Below, one piece after another: positions 24,958 through 34,285 of a stretch of DNA of 64,000 nucleotides. The position numbers were made by a program, and so were the translations under genes. The notes beneath the pieces are model-generated. The model was not told where the DNA came from. It was given only the letters and a program-made list of their open reading frames with translations, and made no database searches. This DNA is from Bdellovibrio sp. NC01 (lineage in GTDB: Bacteria > Bdellovibrionota > Bdellovibrionia > Bdellovibrionales > Bdellovibrionaceae): positions 1,116,001 through 1,180,000 of the forward strand of contig NZ_CP030034.1 of NCBI RefSeq assembly GCF_006874625.1, written 5' to 3'. Numbering within the stretch: the stretch's first letter is position 1; each line of letters opens with the position of its first letter.

Positions 24958-25773
24958 ATGTCTCATCATAAGATCACTTACCGCGAGCGCGGGCAGGGCC
25001 CTATTTTACTTCTACTTCATGGTTACGGTGGAAGTATTCATCATTGGCAACCTGTTGCGGATCTTCTTGAAAGCAAATACCGAGTCATCGTTCCAAACTT
25101 AGGCCATCTTTATCTCAGCACGGACAAACTGACGTTCACTCAACAAATCGAAAATCTTGCTGAGTTTATTACAGTGCATTTTCCAAATGAAAAAGTGAAT
25201 GTGGCAGGTTTGAGTTTTGGTGGGGCGCTGGCGTGGGGCTTAGCCACTCGTTATCCGCATTTGGTGAAACGAACGGCGTTGATTAATCCGATGGTCACTG
25301 ATCCCGTGCGCTCTTTCACGCCGCTGGAATTAAGATTCTTTTTTACGATTCCGCTGAATTTAAAAAGCATCTATGTGATGTTAACGACTCCGATGGGGAA
25401 GGCGTTCTTGCGTCGTTCGGCGCAGATCTTCCGTGATGAGCGTTCTGAAGGTGTCACTGCCGTTGAAAGACTGCAAGGTCGTAAGCTGCAATTCGTCGCC
25501 TATATGATTCATCACTTCGCGTGGGTTTTGCGCAATGAAAACTGGCAGTCGTGGAGTAAAGAATTATTAACTTATCGAGGTGAGTGTCGTTTGATCTTCG
25601 ATAAAGAAGATCTTCTTTTCACAGAGGATTCTTATTATAAGTTTGCGCAATTAATTGGATGCGAAGATGTGATTCGTTTAGAAGGGGCGGGACACTTAGC
25701 TATTAAATCCCAACCCCAAATGATCGCAGAACACTTACTTGAATTTTTTGCGGGAAAAGTTGTAGCAGCTTAA
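24958..25773 (+). CDS. Alpha/beta hydrolase
   Basis: 271 residues. Canonical pieces: LLLHGYGGSIHHW (oxyanion region), nucleophile elbow GLSFGG, acid in FDKEDLLF and His in EGAGHLAIKS near the C-terminus. Cytoplasmic, with no signal peptide. The substrate cannot be told from sequence. No clear ribosome site precedes the ATG; it may be coupled to the ferredoxin gene 49 bases upstream. Its stop overlaps the end of the converging Fe-S carrier gene. Confidence 0.88.
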   Translation: MSHHKITYRERGQGPILLLLHGYGGSIHHWQPVADLLESKYRVIVPNLGHLYLSTDKLTFTQQIENLAEFITVHFPNEKVNVAGLSFGGALAWGLATRYPHLVKRTALINPMVTDPVRSFTPLELRFFFTIPLNLKSIYVMLTTPMGKAFLRRSAQIFRDERSEGVTAVERLQGRKLQFVAYMIHHFAWVLRNENWQSWSKELLTYRGECRLIFDKEDLLFTEDSYYKFAQLIGCEDVIRLEGAGHLAIKSQPQMIAEHLLEFFAGKVVAA

Positions 25774-26096
25774 ACGTTGAACGACGAACCGCAACCGCAG
25801 TTCTTAGATGCATTCGGGTTGTTGAACACGAAACCTTTACCGTTCAAACCACCAGAATACTCCAAAGTCATACCCAAGATGTAAAGCATGCTTTGTGGAT
25901 CAACGACAACTTTTTGACCGTTTGATTCAAACGCTTTGTCACCATCACGAGAGCTCGTGTCGAAGTCCATTTTGTAAGACAAGCCAGAGCAGCCGCCTTT
26001 TTTTACTTCCACGCGAAGAAATGCATCGTCAGCTTTGCCTTCTTCTTTTTTCAATGTCGCAAGCTTTGTAGCTGCTTCCGGGGAAATAGTGATCAT
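25770..26096 (-). CDS. A-type iron-sulfur carrier (IscA/ErpA family)
   Basis: 108 residues from MITISPEAA; AAGGAG precedes this ATG, so the five extra in-frame codons upstream are rejected. Conserved cysteines are in KKGGCSGLSYKM and NCGCGSSF, the three Fe-S or iron ligands of the family. It passes clusters to apo-proteins. It lies downstream of the cysteine desulfurase on the same strand with a 114-base gap that includes a GC-rich foldback (about 26140-26181), so a shared transcript is likely. Confidence 0.92.
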   Translation of the reverse strand: MITISPEAATKLATLKKEEGKADDAFLRVEVKKGGCSGLSYKMDFDTSSRDGDKAFESNGQKVVVDPQSMLYILGMTLEYSGGLNGKGFVFNNPNASKNCGCGSSFNV

Positions 26097-26210
26097 AGAA
26101 AACTCCTTCAAAACGTAACAATGATTGTAGCACAGAAGCGGGCCTGGGGGGAAGGAGCCAGTCCAAGGGGGGCTGAGGCCCTTAAAAGAGTCTCTAAAAT
26201 ACTGAAAATA

Positions 26211-27386
26211 TTACTTATTTTGCTTTGCTATGGCGCTCTGAAGGATGTCGGCAGCACGTAGAACTTCCTCTTCGGTACTCCAGCGTCCTAAGGTCATGCG
26301 CAGCGATCCCTGAGCTTCTTCCAGCGTAAGGCCGATGCTACCCAGAACGTGACTCATCGTCATGGTTCCCGAGGTGCAGGCCGAGCCCATGCTGACACCC
26401 AACTTTTGAATGCGACCCAAGATACTGTCCGTCGTAACAGGCAGAGTGATGTTCAAATTATTTGGAGCGCGCATTGTCGGATGACCGTTGAGTTTTACGT
26501 CAGGAATTTTTTCTTGCAACGTCTTCCATAAAAGATCACGCAGTTTCGTTAAACGAGCAGCTTCTTCTTTCATAACGTGTTCGCAAATTTCCGCAGCAGC
26601 ACCGAAACCTACGATCGCTGGTACATTTAAAGTTCCAGCTCGCAAACCTTTTTCCTGACCACCACCAAAGAACAACGGATTGATCTGAACTTTGGGATCT
26701 TTCGAACGAATATACAACGCCCCAATGCCTTTCGGACCATAGAGTTTATGGGCAGAGAATGACATCAGATCAATTCCCATCTCTGTCACGTTGATTGGAA
26801 TTTTTCCTGCGGCTTGAGTCGCATCAGTGTGGAAATATATTTTATTTTCTTTCGCGATCTTTGCGATTTCTACAATGGGATTGATCGTGCCGATTTCGTT
26901 ATTCACCCAGATGATGCTGATCAATTTTGTATGTGGTTTGATCGCCTTACGAACAGTTTCAATTTCGACTTGGCCGAACTTATCAACAGGCAGAATGTCG
27001 ATTTCAACATGCTGAGCTTTCGCTGCACTCATCGCGTGAATGATTGAATGATGTTCAACCGAAGTTGTGATCATGTGAATCGGTTCATTGGGGTTTTCTT
27101 CGCGTATTTTAGAAATCAAGCCGAAGATCAACCAATTGTTTCCTTCAGTTGCTCCCGCCGTAAATGTGATTTCAGAAGGTTTGCTTCCAATCAATGAAGC
27201 AATTTGTGCGCGCGCTTTTTGAACGGCGTTGTCTGCGGCCCAACCCCAATGGTGAGCAGCACTTGATGGATTGCCGTAGAATTCTTTAAGATAAGGTTCC
27301 ATGACGGCAAAAACTTGCGGGTCAATGGGAGTGGTCGCATTGTAATCGAGATAGACGCCAGAATCTTTGCTAACAGGACTTTCCAT
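26211..27386 (-). CDS. Cysteine desulfurase (NifS/IscS family)
   Basis: 391 residues. PLP lysine in SFSAHKLYGPKGIGALY; N-terminal YLDYNATTPIDPQV; catalytic Cys in MGSACTSGT on the mobile loop near residue 330. It takes sulfur from cysteine for Fe-S cluster assembly or thio-modification of tRNA. The downstream A-type carrier supports Fe-S assembly. No scaffold gene (IscU/SufBCD) is in the window. The ribosome site is weak; it follows the receiver-like gene after 41 bases. Confidence 0.94.
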   Translation of the reverse strand: MESPVSKDSGVYLDYNATTPIDPQVFAVMEPYLKEFYGNPSSAAHHWGWAADNAVQKARAQIASLIGSKPSEITFTAGATEGNNWLIFGLISKIREENPNEPIHMITTSVEHHSIIHAMSAAKAQHVEIDILPVDKFGQVEIETVRKAIKPHTKLISIIWVNNEIGTINPIVEIAKIAKENKIYFHTDATQAAGKIPINVTEMGIDLMSFSAHKLYGPKGIGALYIRSKDPKVQINPLFFGGGQEKGLRAGTLNVPAIVGFGAAAEICEHVMKEEAARLTKLRDLLWKTLQEKIPDVKLNGHPTMRAPNNLNITLPVTTDSILGRIQKLGVSMGSACTSGTMTMSHVLGSIGLTLEEAQGSLRMTLGRWSTEEEVLRAADILQSAIAKQNK

Positions 27387-27427
27387 ACGTACTGTCTAGC
27401 ATAGCAGAAGGGGCGGATGAAAGATAT

Positions 27428-28957
27428 TTATACGAGGACTTTGTCGCGCTCTTTCGCTTGGAATTCGTTAATTTTGTCGTTAAGGAAATTTTGGGCTCTG
27501 TATTTGTCTAGACCCGCTAGCTCAAGGCGTAAAATGTGAAGATGAGACACACCTGAATTAACTAAACGCTCTTTCTGGTTGTGCATGAACGTGCCACCGC
27601 AGGGCGTATAAAGCAGATACTTATTATTACGCGGCAGATAGATGTACACGTTGAACTCAACCGGAATGTCGGAGCTTAATTCATCAATGTGAATGGCAGC
27701 CATTTCTTCATCGCTACAATCAAGAAGTTTTACTTTTAGGTCCCGGCGCGGGAAGAAAGCCATGGCGATCTCTTCACCATTGTGTGCTGATTTACGCAAG
27801 AAATCGGCGTGTTCAAGAGCCCAGTCTTCAAACGGAACTTCTTTAACTTTGATTGGCATTGTTTCGCTATCGGGAAGTTGTTCACCGTTGTCGCGCAAAA
27901 ATTTAAATAAGCGCGAACGAACTTTATCAATGAACAGCGTGTCCATTTTTTTATCTTTAGCCATTGCTGCAATCAAATATCCTGAAAAGCGCGAAGACTC
28001 GACAAGGATGCACGCCATGTTTGTGGCTTTTTCTAATTCGACAACTGGTTCGGTAAAATTGATGCAGGATTTTTCTAAAGCATCACGCGCACCTTGCGAC
28101 ATCAACGAGTCTTGGCCCGCTAAACGCTTGCGATCATAATCCAATGACTCGGCACCAGGGCGTTCTTTCGATGGCGCTGGCATTTCTGTTGGCGCCCAAC
28201 CGGGGCCATTGTTCTTTTTTTGTGACGGATGATAGTCCGCTTGTTTTGGTTCATCTGCTTGCATCGCATTCGCAAAGGGATTGTTTTTTTCTAAAGCAGA
28301 AATGCCATTTGCATTCGAAGGATTCGCGTCAGCTTGAGAACTCGACGACCGAGCGTGCATCGCATCGCCTTGAGAACCTTGTTGTGAAGCATCCAGCTTA
28401 GATGAAAGTGAGCCCATCAAAGCTTGATCATCGTTATCGCCTGCTAAAAATTGCGCTAGAAAATTTGCCGATGCTTCGTTGCTCCCGTTAGCACCTTTGA
28501 TGGAAATCATTCCGGCTTGGCCGCCTTCAGCTTGTCCCCATGAAGAATCACGTGAGGAAGCACTTAAGCCTTTTGTTTGCAGATCCTTATAATATTTATT
28601 CACAGTTCTTTCGATGGAAGGACCTGTGATCGGCGGGAAGATTGCGTATTCTGCGGAAGTCTCTGACAAGATTTTTAAGTTTGCAGCCGACGCGGTTTCA
28701 GAAAAAGCAATAACGACGACGGGGAAGGCTTGAGTCAGAACTTTGGGAAGATTACGTACTTTGCGATTTGGATGATCGATGCTGACCATCACAAATTGCG
28801 GCTGATTTTGCACAAGATAGATCAGGGCCTCTTTAAGGTTCGCGGTCGATTTGATGACCCAATCACGGTTCTTCAAAAAGCTCTCTGCAGGAGCTAGACC
28901 TTGGGCGTGCGACTTGATGATCAGAAGACTTCGCTTTTGTGTAGATTCTTGTTCCAC
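27428..28957 (-). CDS. Receiver-like domain protein with long linker and conserved C-terminal module
   Basis: 509 residues from a GTG with GAAGG five bases upstream; a TTG five codons earlier has no site. Residues about 10-115 look like a CheY-like receiver (SLLIIKSHAQGLAPAESFL, VMVSIDHP), but the usual phospho-Asp is not in its normal context (V-S-I-D-H-P). A disordered Ser/Gln/Asn-rich linker (130-290) follows. The C-terminal part ends in an N-K-Y-L-L-Y...G...L...G-V-S-H-L-H module resembling the N-terminal module of the HD-GYP protein at 50.4 kb. Probably a signalling protein. First gene of a likely operon with the cysteine desulfurase. Confidence 0.75.
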   Translation of the reverse strand: MEQESTQKRSLLIIKSHAQGLAPAESFLKNRDWVIKSTANLKEALIYLVQNQPQFVMVSIDHPNRKVRNLPKVLTQAFPVVVIAFSETASAANLKILSETSAEYAIFPPITGPSIERTVNKYYKDLQTKGLSASSRDSSWGQAEGGQAGMISIKGANGSNEASANFLAQFLAGDNDDQALMGSLSSKLDASQQGSQGDAMHARSSSSQADANPSNANGISALEKNNPFANAMQADEPKQADYHPSQKKNNGPGWAPTEMPAPSKERPGAESLDYDRKRLAGQDSLMSQGARDALEKSCINFTEPVVELEKATNMACILVESSRFSGYLIAAMAKDKKMDTLFIDKVRSRLFKFLRDNGEQLPDSETMPIKVKEVPFEDWALEHADFLRKSAHNGEEIAMAFFPRRDLKVKLLDCSDEEMAAIHIDELSSDIPVEFNVYIYLPRNNKYLLYTPCGGTFMHNQKERLVNSGVSHLHILRLELAGLDKYRAQNFLNDKINEFQAKERDKVLV

Positions 28958-29027
28958 GCTTACCTTCGTCAAAAATGTTCAGAAACGGGCCACATATTTT
29001 CTTAACGGCGGGTGGAGATAAACAAAC

Positions 29028-29067
29028 AAGCTTCGATCGAACATTAGTGCTCCATATTGCGAAGCTT
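29028..29067. promoter_or_regulatory. Inverted repeat before nrdJ
   Basis: AAGCTTCG (29028-29035) and CGAAGCTT (29060-29067) are exact inverted copies 24 bases apart, about 45 bases before the nrdJ start. It could be an operator or a 5' leader hairpin. It does not look like a cobalamin riboswitch or an NrdR box. Confidence 0.4.
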
Positions 29068-29111
29068 TAATGCCCCTACGGACTAGATCCTACACATGCT
29101 AGAGGTTGAGC

Positions 29112-31460
29112 ATGAGTGTTCGAGTCTTTACAATGAAGTCCATGGCAAAAACAACGACACTGCATTCTCCATCTTATTTTGTTCCGGCTGGTAAAAATCC
29201 AGAAAGCCTTTTTCAGTGGAAGAAGGTGGATTGCCAAATCAAGAATCGCAAAGGCGACATCTTTTTTGAGATGAATAACGTCGAAGCGCCTGAAGGTTGG
29301 TCACAACTTGCAGTTGAAATTGCAGCAAGCAAGTACTTCCGCAAAGTCGGAGTGCCAAAAACAAAATCAGAAAAATCTGTGCGCCAGCTCGTGGACCGAG
29401 TGGTGAAAGCCATCGTCGCTTCAGGAATTAAGCAGAAAAATTATTTTGCTTCAAAAAAAGATGCCGACACTTTCGCAAAGGAATTGAAATACATTCTGTT
29501 ATCACAGCGGGGAGCCTTCAACAGCCCGGTGTGGTTCAATGCGGGTTTGTGGGAGTCATATAAAATCTCTTCGCCTAGTGAACACTTCGCGTGGGACGAA
29601 AGAAAAAAATCCATTCAAGCGACTGAAAATGCTTACGAACGTCCACAGTGTTCAGCATGTTTCATTCAAAGTGTTCAGGATTCGATTGAAGATATTTTTG
29701 AACTCGCTAAAACCGAAGCAAAACTTTTCAAATACGGATCGGGCACAGGCAGTAACTTTTCTGCAATTCGCAGTAAGTACGAACCCACTAGTTCAGGCGG
29801 GCACAGTTCCGGTTTAATTTCATTCCTTGAAGTTTTAGATCGGGGAGCGGGCGCGATTAAATCAGGCGGCACCACTCGTCGTGCTGCGAAGATGGTTGTG
29901 GTCGACATTGATCATCCGGAAGTTTTAGATTTCATCGAATGGAAAATGAAAGAAGAAAAGAAAGCCCACATGCTGATCGCAGCGGGTCTTAGTTCTGATT
30001 TCGAAGGGGAAGCGTATCGCACGGTATCGGGTCAAAACGCCAACAACTCTGTGCGTGTGACTGATGCGTTTATGAAAGCGATCTTAGAAGAAAAACCTTG
30101 GAAACTAAAAGCCCGTGTCACTGGCAAGGTTCATCGCGAACTGCCGTCGGGTGAAGTGTGGGAGAAAATCGCGCACTCGGCTTGGGTGTGCGCGGATCCG
30201 GGGATTCAATTCCACGATACTATCAACAAGTGGCACACATGTCCTAATACCGACATTATTCGTTCCAGCAATCCATGTTCGGAATATATGTTCTTGGACG
30301 ATTCAGCCTGCAATCTGGCTTCTATCAACTTAGTGAAGTTCTTAAATCCAGATGGCAGTTTTGATTTTGAATCGTTGATTCACACCGCACGCACTTTGTT
30401 TGTCGCCCAAGAAATCCTGGTCGATTATTCAAGTTATCCGACGGAAAAGATTGCGCAGAATTCTCACGATTATCGTCCGCTGGGATTGGGTTTTGCGAAT
30501 CTCGGTTCGCTGTTGATGCGTAAAGGTTTGCCTTACGATAGTCACGAGGGGCGTGCCTGGGCGGGTGCGCTGACATCGTTGATTCATGGTGTGGCTTATC
30601 TGACGTCAGCGGAAATGGCACGTGCTAAAGGAGCCTTTGCGGGCTTTAAGAAAAATCGTGCCCCGATGATGAAGGTTATGAAAATGCACGCGAAGGCCGT
30701 CAACGGTGTCGAGTGGGCGATGTTGCCACCGGGCCTTGATAAGGCCGTAAAAAATTTGTGGAAGGCTGTGCTTTATAACGGCAACAAGCACGGTTTTAGA
30801 AATGCGCAAGCGACAGTGATCGCACCGACGGGGACGATTGGTTTGTTGATGGATTGTGATACGACGGGGATTGAACCTGATTTCTCGTTGATCAAATTTA
30901 AAAAACTTGTGGGCGGTGGTGAAATTCAAATCGTCAATCAAGCTGTAGAGCCGGCACTTCGTGCTCTTAATTATTCGGACGATCAGATCTCACGTATTTT
31001 AAAATGGGTCGAAGAGCATAACTCACTCGAGCATTGTCCTGATGTGAAGAAAGAGCATTTGCCAGTTTTCGATTGCGCGAATGCAGCCCCCGGCGGCCGT
31101 GTGCTGTCACCTGAAAGCCATGTGAAAATGATGGCAGTGGTGCAACCTTTTATCAGTGGCGCGATCTCTAAAACGGTGAATTTACCGAATGCCGCCACAG
31201 AAAAAGATATTAGCGATATTTATTTCTTGGCTTGGCGTTTGGGCGTAAAGGCCGTCGCGGTGTATCGTGATGGCAGCAAACAAAGTCAGCCGCTTAATCT
31301 TAAAATCAAAGGTGAAACCCTTGAGGGAAAAACCAAAGAAATTAAAGTGGATATTGTCCCCGAATTTACCATGAAATGCCCTGAGTGTGGCAGCGACACA
31401 GTGCTCACAAGTGGCTGTTATCGTTGCCCCAATTGCGGCACTACGGTAGGTTGCTCGTAG
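29112..31460 (+). CDS. nrdJ: B12-dependent (class II) ribonucleotide reductase
   Basis: 782 residues from MSVRVFTM, with AGAGG six bases upstream; later in-frame ATGs at 29133 and 29142 are possible. Core motifs of the 10-strand barrel: [61 protein letters not shown] and [21 protein letters not shown]. The C-terminus has four-Cys zinc-like spacing (MKCPECG...CYRCPNCG) plus a last Cys, probably for re-reduction of the active site. It makes deoxyribonucleotides without oxygen using adenosylcobalamin. Its stop codon lies within the left arm of a long foldback. Confidence 0.95.
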   Translation: MSVRVFTMKSMAKTTTLHSPSYFVPAGKNPESLFQWKKVDCQIKNRKGDIFFEMNNVEAPEGWSQLAVEIAASKYFRKVGVPKTKSEKSVRQLVDRVVKAIVASGIKQKNYFASKKDADTFAKELKYILLSQRGAFNSPVWFNAGLWESYKISSPSEHFAWDERKKSIQATENAYERPQCSACFIQSVQDSIEDIFELAKTEAKLFKYGSGTGSNFSAIRSKYEPTSSGGHSSGLISFLEVLDRGAGAIKSGGTTRRAAKMVVVDIDHPEVLDFIEWKMKEEKKAHMLIAAGLSSDFEGEAYRTVSGQNANNSVRVTDAFMKAILEEKPWKLKARVTGKVHRELPSGEVWEKIAHSAWVCADPGIQFHDTINKWHTCPNTDIIRSSNPCSEYMFLDDSACNLASINLVKFLNPDGSFDFESLIHTARTLFVAQEILVDYSSYPTEKIAQNSHDYRPLGLGFANLGSLLMRKGLPYDSHEGRAWAGALTSLIHGVAYLTSAEMARAKGAFAGFKKNRAPMMKVMKMHAKAVNGVEWAMLPPGLDKAVKNLWKAVLYNGNKHGFRNAQATVIAPTGTIGLLMDCDTTGIEPDFSLIKFKKLVGGGEIQIVNQAVEPALRALNYSDDQISRILKWVEEHNSLEHCPDVKKEHLPVFDCANAAPGGRVLSPESHVKMMAVVQPFISGAISKTVNLPNAATEKDISDIYFLAWRLGVKAVAVYRDGSKQSQPLNLKIKGETLEGKTKEIKVDIVPEFTMKCPECGSDTVLTSGCYRCPNCGTTVGCS

Positions 31461-31586
31461 CTGGCGTTGAAAAAGGCCGGCTGACTGCGTTGTCGGGACG
31501 CCTTCTCGCTTCGACGTGCTTGCAAGCACGCCTGCGCTGCGAGGGCATCCCTCCGCCTTGCATCCGACCTTTTTGAACGCCAGCTA
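31458..31586. repeat. Foldback element C at the nrdJ stop codon
   Basis: Outer arms 31458-31480 and 31564-31586 match over 21 of 23 bases as inverted copies. Inside, further complementary blocks (GGGACGCC.. / ..GGCATCCC) close on a perfect palindrome CGTGCTTGCAAGCACG at the tip. The whole 129 bp can fold as one long hairpin. It has no T tract, so it is not a simple terminator. The core differs from that of copies A and B. Confidence 0.7.
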
Positions 31587-31690
31587 CCCCGTCTTCGATC
31601 GGGGAGGGCTTGTTCGCTCCGCGAACTCCGCTTTTGGCTGGTTTGCTTTGCAAACGTCGCTTTGGCTGTTCGCTTCGCGAAGACGCGGGA
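31587..31690. repeat. Tandem mini-hairpins between nrdJ and the S1 gene
   Basis: After a small CCCCG/CGGGG hairpin come three units of about 28 bases: 31612-31640, 31641-31667 and 31668-31683. Each opens with a short hairpin: GTTCGCTCCGCGAAC, GTTTGCTTTGCAAAC and GTTCGCTTCGCGAAG. In unit 2 a C:G pair has become T:A, keeping the stem. The linkers (CGCTTTTGGCTG, CGCTTTGGCT) are also alike. Confidence 0.65.
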
Positions 31691-31721
31691 TATGATTGTG
31701 TTTTTAGTTGAGGAAGATTTT

Positions 31722-32921
31722 ATGTCTAAAAAAGATATTTTTGGTGATGATGTTAATGAAGGTAAATCTTTTGAAGATTTTGAGGCGATGTTCTCTAATT
31801 CTGAAAAAAGTTTGAAGACTCGCATGTCTGTGGGTGATCAGTTCCAAGGTGAGATTCTTTCAATCGGTAAAGAAGAATCGTTTGTTTCTACAGGAACAAC
31901 GAACGACGGTTTGATCATGACTAAAGATCTTTTGGACGAAAACAAACAAGTTAAATATCACGTAGGTGATGTTATTGACTGTGTTGTTGTTGCGATCAAA
32001 GGCGGCGAGATTCGTGTTGCTAAAAAAGGCGCGATGTCTGGTGTTTCTACAGATTCATTGGAAGATGCTTTCGACATGGAACTTCCTATTGAAGGTAAAG
32101 TGACTGAAGCAGTTAACGGTGGTTTCCGTGTTGCTATCGCTGGTAAAACGGCGTTCTGTCCAATCTCGCAAATTGATTCTAAATTTGTCACTGACACGGC
32201 TGAATATGTAGGTCGCAAGTTTGAATTCCTCATCACGCAATTCGATGCGAAAGGCCGCAACATTGTGGTTTCTCGTCGTAAACTTTTGGATCTGCAAAAA
32301 GCGGAATTCGAAGGCGCGTTCATGCAAAAACATCAACCGGGCACAATCATGGACGGTAAAATCGTTCGTCTTGAAAAGTTCGGTGCCTTTGTTGAACTTG
32401 AAGGTGGCGTTGAAGGTTTGGTTCACGTTTCTGAACTTTCGTGGTCACGTATTCACGATCCAAAAGAAGTTGTTACTGTGGGCCAACCAGTCACGGTTAA
32501 ACTTTTGAAAATGGAAGAAGTTGACGGTGGCAAATTGAAGATTTCATTGTCAATCAAGCAAGCGGACGGCGAAGGCAATCCGTGGACGACTGTGAATCAA
32601 CGTTTCCCAGTAGGCACTGTTGTTAAAGGAACTGTTGAAAAGAAAGAACAATACGGTTTGTTCGTCACACTGGCTCCAGGTATCACAGGTCTATTGCCTC
32701 GTTCTAAATGGCGCGATTCAGTGGATGCGAACACTTTCGAGAATAAGAAAAAAGGTGACGAGATCACTGTGCAAGTTGATCAAATCCTTTTCGAAGATAA
32801 AAAGATCTCGTTGGGTGTTCCTGGCGAATCTGAAGACGGTGGCTGGAGAGCACACCAATCAGCTTCTTCGGGCGGTTTCGCTTCGTTGGGCGACGCACTT
32901 AAAGGTTTGAAAATTAAGTAG
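31722..32921 (+). CDS. S1-domain RNA-binding protein (ribosomal protein S1-like)
   Basis: 399 residues from MSKKDIFGDDV, after GAGGAAG; open codons before it cover the hairpin region and are not coding. Four S1 (OB-fold) domains lie at about residues 30-95, 105-170, 190-265 and 285-355. The third is the most typical (GTIMDGKIVRLEKFGAFVEL, then GLVHVSELSW). Classical S1 has six domains, so this short form may be an accessory S1/YhgF-like protein or a reduced S1. It binds RNA in the cytoplasm. Confidence 0.88.
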   Translation: MSKKDIFGDDVNEGKSFEDFEAMFSNSEKSLKTRMSVGDQFQGEILSIGKEESFVSTGTTNDGLIMTKDLLDENKQVKYHVGDVIDCVVVAIKGGEIRVAKKGAMSGVSTDSLEDAFDMELPIEGKVTEAVNGGFRVAIAGKTAFCPISQIDSKFVTDTAEYVGRKFEFLITQFDAKGRNIVVSRRKLLDLQKAEFEGAFMQKHQPGTIMDGKIVRLEKFGAFVELEGGVEGLVHVSELSWSRIHDPKEVVTVGQPVTVKLLKMEEVDGGKLKISLSIKQADGEGNPWTTVNQRFPVGTVVKGTVEKKEQYGLFVTLAPGITGLLPRSKWRDSVDANTFENKKKGDEITVQVDQILFEDKKISLGVPGESEDGGWRAHQSASSGGFASLGDALKGLKIK

Positions 32922-32941
32922 GTTGGTCTGGCCTGGTCTGC

Positions 32942-33000
32942 ACTTCGGCTTCGCCGAAGTAACAAAAAAAAGCCCTCTTCATCAGAGGGCTTTTCTTTTC
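32942..33000. terminator. Hairpin plus bidirectional terminator
   Basis: A short hairpin ACTTCGGC/GCCGAAGT (32942-32960) precedes the terminator AGCCCTCT (32971-32978) / AGAGGGCT (32984-32991). A runs on the left and T runs on the right serve both converging genes. Confidence 0.88.
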
Positions 33001-33013
33001 TGCACTTTGAATT

Positions 33014-34111
33014 TTACAAATGTCTAAGCCAAAAAATCATCGCGACTTCAGCGAAATACTGCGCGCGACGTTCGCGCATTGGCATTTGTTTGTACGGACT
33101 ATCAAGAATATCGGCGAAACGCTGATTGCCTTTTTCGATACTCACGACACAGGAATGCTCATCTTTAGGTTGCAACATCAAACGCACTTGCGCGTGATCG
33201 TCGATAACATTATTGGAAAAGCTCCACTGTTTGTTCGTCATATGATCGCGCAACACAGGTATCAAACGGTTCATCAAAAATTGTCCTGTCACAGAATCTT
33301 GCACGCTTAACGAATTAAACGGTGCCAAAGCTTTTGCCAACATCAACGGCACGTCTTCTTGATCGCGTGTGATCAGGCAATGGCCCAGGGCTTGTGTGAT
33401 TTTCTCAATGTACGGTTCGAACTGTTTTTCTTGTGACTTAAAGAAGGACATTTTCACTTCGACGTAAGGCAAATGCACACGATAGCCTTTTTCGACTTCG
33501 ACACCTTTTAAAACGTCTTCGACGATTAACGCTACGTCTGATTCGCCAACACCCATTGTATCCCAGTGACGAGTCACGTAGGGATCAATGTGAGTCGTAT
33601 TGTCGACAAGCCATTGATGAATGGAAGAATTCCACACGGCTTCAACTTCACGTGGAGGTCCCGGTAAAACGAAAAGCTTTTTGTCTTTTGCCTCTAGCGA
33701 AAAACCGTTGGCCGTGCCTTCCATGTTTTTCAAAACCGTCGCGCCTTGCGGATAAAAGCACTGCTGGCGTTGCACGTCTTTCACGACGTAGCCGCGCGGT
33801 TCAAGACGATCTTTAATGTGTTGCCACGAGCCTTCGTCAAAAATCAAAGGCTTATCACTCCATTCGGAAACAATATCACGAGTGAAGTCATCGGTTGTGG
33901 GACCTAAGCCGCCCGTCAGGAACAGAAGATCGCCATAACTTGCGCAAAAATCCATCGCCTCAAGCATGAGTTTTTTATCGTCGGGAACAACCAGATGCAG
34001 AGCCGTTGTCAGACCTAATTGTTTCAGGCGCTCTGAAATCCACGCGGCATTTTTGTTAACTATTTGACCATCGACCAGTTCGGTACCGATACCAAGAACA
34101 GCTGCTTTCAT
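33014..34111 (-). CDS. cinA: CinA-like protein with altered C-terminal domain
   Basis: 365 residues, ATG after GTAGGAGATC. The N-terminal MoaB/MogA-like domain is intact: LGIGTELVDGQIVNKNAAWI, FLTGGLGPTTDD, ANGF and FVLPGPPRE. The C-terminal domain, normally an NMN deamidase with the motif ESCTGG, reads QDSVTGQ around Ser273 and lacks the usual G-x-V-x-Y-S-N-E-x-K and GIAGP blocks, so deamidase activity is doubtful. CinA is linked to pyridine nucleotide salvage. The family length (about 410) is also not reached. Confidence 0.85.
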   Translation of the reverse strand: MKAAVLGIGTELVDGQIVNKNAAWISERLKQLGLTTALHLVVPDDKKLMLEAMDFCASYGDLLFLTGGLGPTTDDFTRDIVSEWSDKPLIFDEGSWQHIKDRLEPRGYVVKDVQRQQCFYPQGATVLKNMEGTANGFSLEAKDKKLFVLPGPPREVEAVWNSSIHQWLVDNTTHIDPYVTRHWDTMGVGESDVALIVEDVLKGVEVEKGYRVHLPYVEVKMSFFKSQEKQFEPYIEKITQALGHCLITRDQEDVPLMLAKALAPFNSLSVQDSVTGQFLMNRLIPVLRDHMTNKQWSFSNNVIDDHAQVRLMLQPKDEHSCVVSIEKGNQRFADILDSPYKQMPMRERRAQYFAEVAMIFWLRHL

Positions 34112-34213
34112 GAAGATCTCCTACGGGGACCATCTAAAAATAGACCTCTCAAACACGAGCGTCCAGGCACTTTGCGTAAGGTTGACGAATTAGCCCTAAA
34201 ACGCATAGCGTTA

Positions 34214-34225
34214 TTTGACGTCAAA
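34214..34225. promoter_or_regulatory. Palindrome TTTGACGTCAAA before the acyl-CoA dehydrogenase gene
   Basis: Identical to the operator-like palindrome at 2089. It contains TTGACG, which may serve as a -35 box with a -10 near GCTATGAAT; a repressor bound here would block RNA polymerase. Confidence 0.5.
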
Positions 34226-34285
34226 CCTTGCCCAACAGCTATGAATTTCACTAGATTCGCAACTCTAATAAAAGGAGCTGAACCC

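Noticed and set aside
28958-29111. Cobalamin riboswitch or NrdR boxes before nrdJ
   Set aside because: No B12-box or tandem NrdR-type repeats seen; only an 8-bp inverted repeat with a 24-base spacer.
31458-31586. Foldback C as an insertion-sequence remnant
   Set aside because: No transposase fragment and no flanking target duplication visible; kept only as a structural repeat.
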